From positions 1 through 36,719 of the forward strand of contig CAMDRI010000040.1 of NCBI GenBank assembly GCA_945906725.1: a stretch of DNA of 36,719 nt, given 5' to 3'. The position numbers and the translations under genes are program-made. This document shows, piece after piece, positions 33,813-36,719 of this stretch. Position 1 is the first letter of the stretch; each line of letters opens with the position of its first letter. The notes under the pieces were generated by a model. That model did no database searches and had not been told where the DNA came from. It worked only from the letters and a program-made list of their open reading frames with translations. This DNA comes from Candidatus Kuenenia stuttgartensis. Its GTDB lineage: Bacteria > Planctomycetota > Planctomycetia > Planctomycetales > Planctomycetaceae.

Positions 33813-34469
33813 ATGACCGAAAAACTCTACCCAGCCGTGTTGCTGATCGGGATGCCCGGTGTGGGCAAGGGGACGCAGGGCAAGCTGCTTGGAAGAATTC
33901 AAGGACTTTTCCATCTCTCGACCGGAGAGATTCTTCGCTCGTTGCGGGACGACACCGACGACGGCCGCTTGGTGGCCGACTGTCTCCTACGTGGGCAATT
34001 GGCTCCCGACGAGTTGATGCTTGAGATTTGGCAGCATTGGCTCGCTGCGGAAATCGAGGCGGGGCACTACCGTCCCAACGAGCAGGTCTTGCTGCTCGAT
34101 GGCATCCCTCGAAATCTTTTCCAATGCGAGCGACTATCGGAACACATCGACGTGTTGCAGGTGATTTACCTCAACCCACCGGATGACGAACCAATTATTC
34201 AGCGACTGCGGCAGCGTGCGTTGATCGAGGGTCGCTCCGATGACGCGGACGAGTCGATCATTCGCGGCCGATTGGAAATTTACCGTCGCGAGACCGCTCC
34301 GATTCTGAATTTCTATCACCCAACAGTGATCCGCGAGATCGACCCGATGGGCTCGTCGGCCGAAGTGTTGAAACGGATCCTCGAAGTCCTGATTCCCGTT
34401 ATCGCCGCGACACGCGGTTCCACCGACCAAATGGACGACGGCGAAATCTCGCCGGATGATGCCGAGTAA
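33813..34469 (+). CDS. Adenylate kinase-like nucleoside monophosphate kinase
   Basis: Product of 218 residues from the ATG at 33813, preceded by AAGGA. The P-loop is [10 protein letters not shown] (residues 13-22); the NMP site shows in [12 protein letters not shown] and [16 protein letters not shown]. The LID region between [10 protein letters not shown] and [20 protein letters not shown] is short and has no zinc Cys, as in short-form adenylate kinases. It probably phosphorylates AMP, but specificity for another monophosphate is possible because the STGD and DGFPR motifs are altered to STGE and DGIPR. It takes the place of the adk missing from the spc operon. Confidence 0.83.
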   Translation: MTEKLYPAVLLIGMPGVGKGTQGKLLGRIQGLFHLSTGEILRSLRDDTDDGRLVADCLLRGQLAPDELMLEIWQHWLAAEIEAGHYRPNEQVLLLDGIPRNLFQCERLSEHIDVLQVIYLNPPDDEPIIQRLRQRALIEGRSDDADESIIRGRLEIYRRETAPILNFYHPTVIREIDPMGSSAEVLKRILEVLIPVIAATRGSTDQMDDGEISPDDAE

Positions 34470-34519
34470 TTCTTCGCTCGCATTCCGCAAGCGGAGCACC
34501 GGACCGGCGGCCTCATCGC

Positions 34520-35341
34520 ATGATCGTGATTCCTCTCAACACCGACGCGCCGATCTATCATTGGCCGTGGATGGCGTTGGTCCTGATCGCCGCGAATGTC
34601 GCTACGTTCTTTCTGACGGGCGGCGGCAGAGAAACCGACGGCTGGCTACTTCAGTTCGGTCACAGCCTGCATCCGATCGAGTGGGTGGCTTACAACTTTC
34701 TACACTTCGGCTGGCTGCATCTGATCGGGAACATGGGCTTCCTGTGGGGCTTCGGCCTAATCGTGGAAGGGAAGCTGGGTTGGTGGCGATTCCTGTTGCT
34801 GTACCTAGCGTCTAGCCGACCGAAACGCGGCAAGCCAGCCACGGAAGCGACCTCCTCACACACCAGTTCTGAGGCGACGGAGTCTGGTGCGTCCAACTCC
34901 CAGCGAACGATGTCCGAGTCCTTGTTGCCATCCGCGACGTTCAAAGTCTTGGACCGAATTCGCGAGTTGATTCGTGCTGGCAAGCCGCGCTCGGCGAATA
35001 TCGCAAGCGTCTAAGCTTCGTCGATCAATGGCCGTTGGATGCGGCCGACCTTCAGGCTCTGGCCCACGGACTCTTCAAACTCAAACTTTGGGACGAGACG
35101 ACCCCGTTGCTCGAAGAATTCATCGAGCGATTTCCAATCGCGAGCCGATGCCGCTCGCATCAAGCTGGCCACCGTCTGCTGCGAAGTTCAGAACTGGCCG
35201 CTCGCCGCGCTGAAGCTGCTCGGCCAAGTGGTCCTCGAAGACTTGCCGGCTTAGATCTGCTGTCACATCGCGCAGATTCGTCAAAAAGCCGAGCGACTGC
35301 TCGATGAAGAAACATTCGAACCCGACGGCAAGACTTGGTGA
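34520..35341 (+). pseudogene. Rhomboid family protease, degraded
   Basis: The start [20 protein letters not shown], the helices [17 protein letters not shown], and [19 protein letters not shown] are typical of bacterial rhomboids of this phylum. After [11 protein letters not shown], where the next membrane helices and the catalytic GxSx/His pair should follow, the sequence jumps to a Ser/Thr-rich linker. That frame stops at 35012-35014, while the C-terminal soluble part goes on in other frames: [19 protein letters not shown] and LWDETTPLLEEFIERFP, then a second shift near 35140 into ARIKLATVCCEVQNWPLAA, a TAG at 35252-35254, and RQKAERLLDEETFEPDGKTW to the TGA at 35339-35341. Catalytic core deleted and frame broken at least three times. 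Confidence 0.8.
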
Positions 35342-35354
35342 ATCCGGTCGTTGG

Positions 35355-36278
35355 TCACGCAGCTTTGTCCTGTCGACTGGTCTGACCACACAGCCGGTCG
35401 CGATAGCCAGAGCGATCTTGTTCGACGAGTCGCGCCAGTCCTTCGTTCAGGAGTGGCATCGCACAATCGTATTCGCTGCGGAAGCGACGAGTTTGCAGCG
35501 AGGTCTCGCCACGCCCGAAGCCTGTGGGACGCGCGTCCAGTTCGCGGATCGTGCGTGTGGCCGGTGAACCGACTTCAAATGCTGACGCCAATTGTCGTGC
35601 GAATTGATGCGGGCTGACTCGTTCCGCTCCGGCGATGTGAAAGACGCCGGTCAACTCGTCGTCGAGCGCGGGGTCCAAATAGTCCGCCAGATCGCTGGCG
35701 AGGATCGGCGTCGCGTGGCAAATCGGATCGAGTTCCAGTGGCTGGTTGTTTTCCATTCCCGACAGCAGGGTCTCCAGCCAGCCTTTCGAGCCGGCCGTGC
35801 TCCAACCGAAAGCGTTCGTGCGGACGATCAGTGAGTTGTCGCACGCTTCGCGGACACGGGTCTCGACTTGGCGGATCTCGTTCGCTTCCGGACTGGGGCA
35901 TGTCGCCGTGGAGGTCTCGTCGTGAAACATCCACGGTCCAGTAAACACGGCGTCCGAAGAGATCAACGTGAAATGCCGTTTTTCTTGAGCCGTTGCAGCA
36001 GCCCACAACACGGCATCGGAATTCTCAAAGGCTTTGCTGGCCGGTTCCCAAAACGAGCGTGCGGCGCTGCCGCAGAAGATCACATGAGTTGCTCGCGATT
36101 GCTGCAAGCAGTTGTGGATTGCGTCGGCGTTGCCGCGTTCGAGCGTCGCTCGTTCACAACCGGGTAAGCTGATGTTCGGTCCTGCCGAGACTCCGACGAC
36201 TCGCGTCTGTCCGCACCAACTCGTCCCCAAATTCGTACCAACCACGGACTCGATGCCGACGATCAAAAACGTCTTCAC
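35355..36278 (-). CDS. RmlD-like SDR family protein (sugar nucleotide-binding)
   Basis: Product of 307 residues, GTG start at 36278 with GGGAGG 8 nt upstream. It resembles dTDP-4-dehydrorhamnose reductase (RmlD): an N-terminal Rossmann start FLIVGIESVVGTNL, THVIFCGSA, FTLISSDAVFTG, SLIVRTNAFGWS, and a C-terminal GVFHIAGAERVSPHQFARQL. The usual catalytic YxxxK after the SSD motif is not visible: the aligned stretch reads SPEANEIRQVE. It may therefore bind nucleotide sugars without reducing them, or act as a regulatory or epimerase-like relative. It faces the rhomboid relic tail to tail. Confidence 0.75.
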   Translation of the reverse strand: MKTFLIVGIESVVGTNLGTSWCGQTRVVGVSAGPNISLPGCERATLERGNADAIHNCLQQSRATHVIFCGSAARSFWEPASKAFENSDAVLWAAATAQEKRHFTLISSDAVFTGPWMFHDETSTATCPSPEANEIRQVETRVREACDNSLIVRTNAFGWSTAGSKGWLETLLSGMENNQPLELDPICHATPILASDLADYLDPALDDELTGVFHIAGAERVSPHQFARQLASAFEVGSPATRTIRELDARPTGFGRGETSLQTRRFRSEYDCAMPLLNEGLARLVEQDRSGYRDRLCGQTSRQDKAA

Positions 36279-36519
36279 GCTCAGCCTCCCTGCACACGCG
36301 TGGAAATTTCCTTCAACGAGCGACTCATCGCTCGGCCGCGCCGCCTAGCGAGTGCGCGGGTTATAGGCCTGCCTCGCAAACCGTCACAACGGCAATTTCT
36401 GGGCGTGTGGCGACGGGCTAGCCTCGTCTTGCCGCTGCTCTTCATCTCGGCATAGATTCTCGCCCCTTCCGGCCGAAGTTTGCTCGGCCGCAACTGTTTG
36501 GATCGCAAGCGAGAGTTTC

Positions 36520-36719
36520 ATGCCGGCTGATTCGCCCGAGCGCCCCGCCGCCGCTTTCAGCAATTTTCTGCGGTCGTTCACACGCGTCCTCACGGCTCGG
36601 CCGTGGGTCTCGATCGTGCTGTTGAGCGCGGCCTGCATCGCCAGCGGCGCCTACTCCGCGCGGAACCTGAAATTCAAAAACGACCGCGGCGATCTGATCG
36701 ACCCCAATGCGGACTTTCA
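36520..36719 (+). CDS. MMPL/RND-type membrane transporter, N-terminus only
   Basis: The last 200 bases encode 66 residues from the ATG at 36520, running off the window. The sequence shows a basic start, a first membrane helix (WVSIVLLSAACIASGAY), and then SARNLKFKNDRGDLIDPNAD, the beginning of the periplasmic loop seen in planctomycete MMPL/RND (hopanoid-exporter-like) proteins. Only the N-terminus can be judged, so the substrate is unknown. Confidence 0.65.
   Translation, partial: MPADSPERPAAAFSNFLRSFTRVLTARPWVSIVLLSAACIASGAYSARNLKFKNDRGDLIDPNADF

Noticed and set aside
1-36719. tRNA, rRNA genes and CRISPR arrays
   Set aside because: No cloverleaf-like segments, rRNA cores or regularly spaced direct repeats were noticed.

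Overview
The window looks like chromosomal DNA of a planctomycete (phylum Planctomycetota, Planctomycetaceae-like). The reasons are the company of families: a DUF1501 protein, a RIFT-barrel/LamG secreted protein, a PPC-domain fragment, a lectin-phosphodiesterase lipoprotein, a CobA-HemD fusion, an MlrC/Gfo-Idh cluster, and a ribosomal operon lacking rpmD, adk, map and infA. Genus cannot be decided from the sequence alone.

Left flank (1-13.8 kb). A decayed DUF1501 gene (frameshift plus internal TGA) lies next to the C-terminal end of an unidentified reading frame. A compact minus-strand cluster follows: two halves of a TPP-dependent decarboxylase-like enzyme, a Gfo/Idh/MocA oxidoreductase and an MlrC (M81) metallohydrolase, with 4-nt and 16-nt overlaps and a 1-nt gap. 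Upstream of it, same strand, is a secreted RIFT-barrel/LamG protein whose frame is interrupted by TAG near its end. Then come a DinB-family protein and a beta-keto acid cleavage enzyme sharing a CTAG stop, a 1094-residue lectin-phosphodiesterase lipoprotein, and a fused uroporphyrinogen-III methyltransferase/synthase (cobA-hemD).

Centre (13.8-27.5 kb). One uninterrupted minus-strand S10-spc-alpha ribosomal cluster reads rpsJ, rplC, rplD, rplW, rplB, rpsS, rplV, rpsC, rplP, rpmC, rpsQ, rplN, rplX, rplE, rpsN (zinc type), rpsH, rplF, rplR, rpsE, rplO, secY, rpmJ, rpsM, rpsK, rpoA, rplQ. A consensus-like promoter (TTGACA-N17-TATCTT) precedes rpsJ and an intrinsic terminator follows rplQ. An 18-bp-arm palindromic element sits between rpsH and rplF, and two tandem hairpins precede secY. 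Every gene here is intact.

Right flank (27.5-36.7 kb). Divergent from the ribosomal promoter is a zinc-ribbon/two-helix membrane protein. After it come a DUF420 membrane protein, a TPR lipoprotein with a strong terminator, serA, a relic of a PPC-domain gene, rpsD (missing from the alpha operon) with its own promoter, an adenylate-kinase-like gene, a rhomboid protease pseudogene that has lost its catalytic core, an RmlD-like SDR protein lacking the usual YxxxK, and the first 66 codons of an MMPL/RND-type membrane protein.

Two themes stand out. Housekeeping translation genes are perfectly kept while four accessory genes within 20 kb show nonsense codons, frameshifts or deletions. The MlrC/Gfo-Idh/split-TPP cluster looks like a small catabolic or processing pathway of unknown substrate.
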